Shown here: one piece after another, positions 13,997 through 14,093 of the stretch
Numbering within the stretch: position 1 is the stretch's first letter
How the letters are laid out: each line of letters begins with the position of its first letter
Source of the DNA: CBFCZU01 sp965602635
GTDB taxonomy: Bacteria; Planctomycetota; Phycisphaerae; SM23-33
Direction: 5' to 3'
NCBI GenBank assembly: GCA_965602635.1
Contig: CBFCZU010000108.1
Location: 1 to 14,093, forward strand
Length of the DNA: 14,093 bases
Made by a program: the position numbers and the translations under genes
Notes under the pieces: generated by a model
Database searches by the model: none
What the model saw: the letters and a program-made list of their open reading frames with translations, nothing else
What the model was told of the DNA's origin: nothing

Positions 13997-14093
13997 TCAG
14001 TCGCCCGCGAGCATCTCCATGATGATCGCCACCACCCTGGCGCGGTACACCTCCAGCAGGCTGGTGTTGTCGATCTTCATGAAGAAGCCGTCC
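13997..14093 (-). CDS. C-terminal end of an unknown protein (partial)
   Basis: The window ends inside this gene. The last 31 codons before TGA (13997-13999) read DGFFMKIDNTSLLEV followed by YRARVVAIIMEMLAGD. The codons are strongly GC-rich at third positions, as in neighbouring genes, and a terminator-like hairpin follows the stop, so it is probably a real gene end. The segment is too short to assign a family. The 5' part lies beyond the window. Confidence 0.55.
   Translation of the reverse strand, partial: DGFFMKIDNTSLLEVYRARVVAIIMEMLAGD

Overview
The window is high-GC bacterial DNA. The organism is probably a planctomycete or a close relative. This is inferred from the gene mix, not from any marker gene: a very large secreted alpha-2-macroglobulin, a GH123/DUF4091-type secreted glycosidase-like protein, an ECF sigma factor with a HEAT-repeat tail, and a YdjY-like secreted protein. 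No rRNA, integrase, transposase or CRISPR array is visible.

Layout. (1) Bases 1-3149 hold short genes, all on the + strand: a cysteine-rich exported protein (16-771), an 83-aa hypothetical protein starting right after its stop codon (772-1023), a ZIP-type metal transporter (1143-1853) and an SGNH-hydrolase-like protein (1962-3149). The first two genes are visibly lower in GC than the rest. The transporter lies between two related fold-back elements (about 1069-1119 and 1866-1931). They share the outer bases of the stem and a 22-base 3' flank, but the inner stem and loop differ. Their layout (R-like boxes, L-like boxes, unpaired bases on one arm, variable tip) resembles integron attC sites, so this may be the edge of a gene-cassette array.

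(2) Bases 3265-10027 are read from the - strand. A 2,084-aa alpha-2-macroglobulin has an intact thioester motif and an unusual tryptophan-rich block. It is followed by a 149-aa hypothetical protein, with a pair of competing hairpins at the junction.

(3) A 244-bp divergent spacer leads to the + strand GH123/DUF4091-like gene (10272-12530). This converges on the ECF sigma-HEAT gene (12584-13741, - strand).

(4) The sigma gene has an odd leader. Eleven bases upstream of its start, on the same strand, is a tRNA-like element with D and T arms but no anticodon loop, enclosed in an 11-bp outer stem. A CATAAT hexamer and a perfect 7-3-7 palindrome lie just upstream of it. The last 97 bases are the 3' end of another - strand gene, followed by a terminator-like hairpin.

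How the genes fit together: most products with clear signals are secreted or envelope proteins (exported protein, metal transporter, macroglobulin, glycosidase). The sigma-HEAT protein is the only regulator seen, and nothing in the sequence links it to specific targets. The two observations most worth following up are the attC-like pair and the tRNA-like leader.
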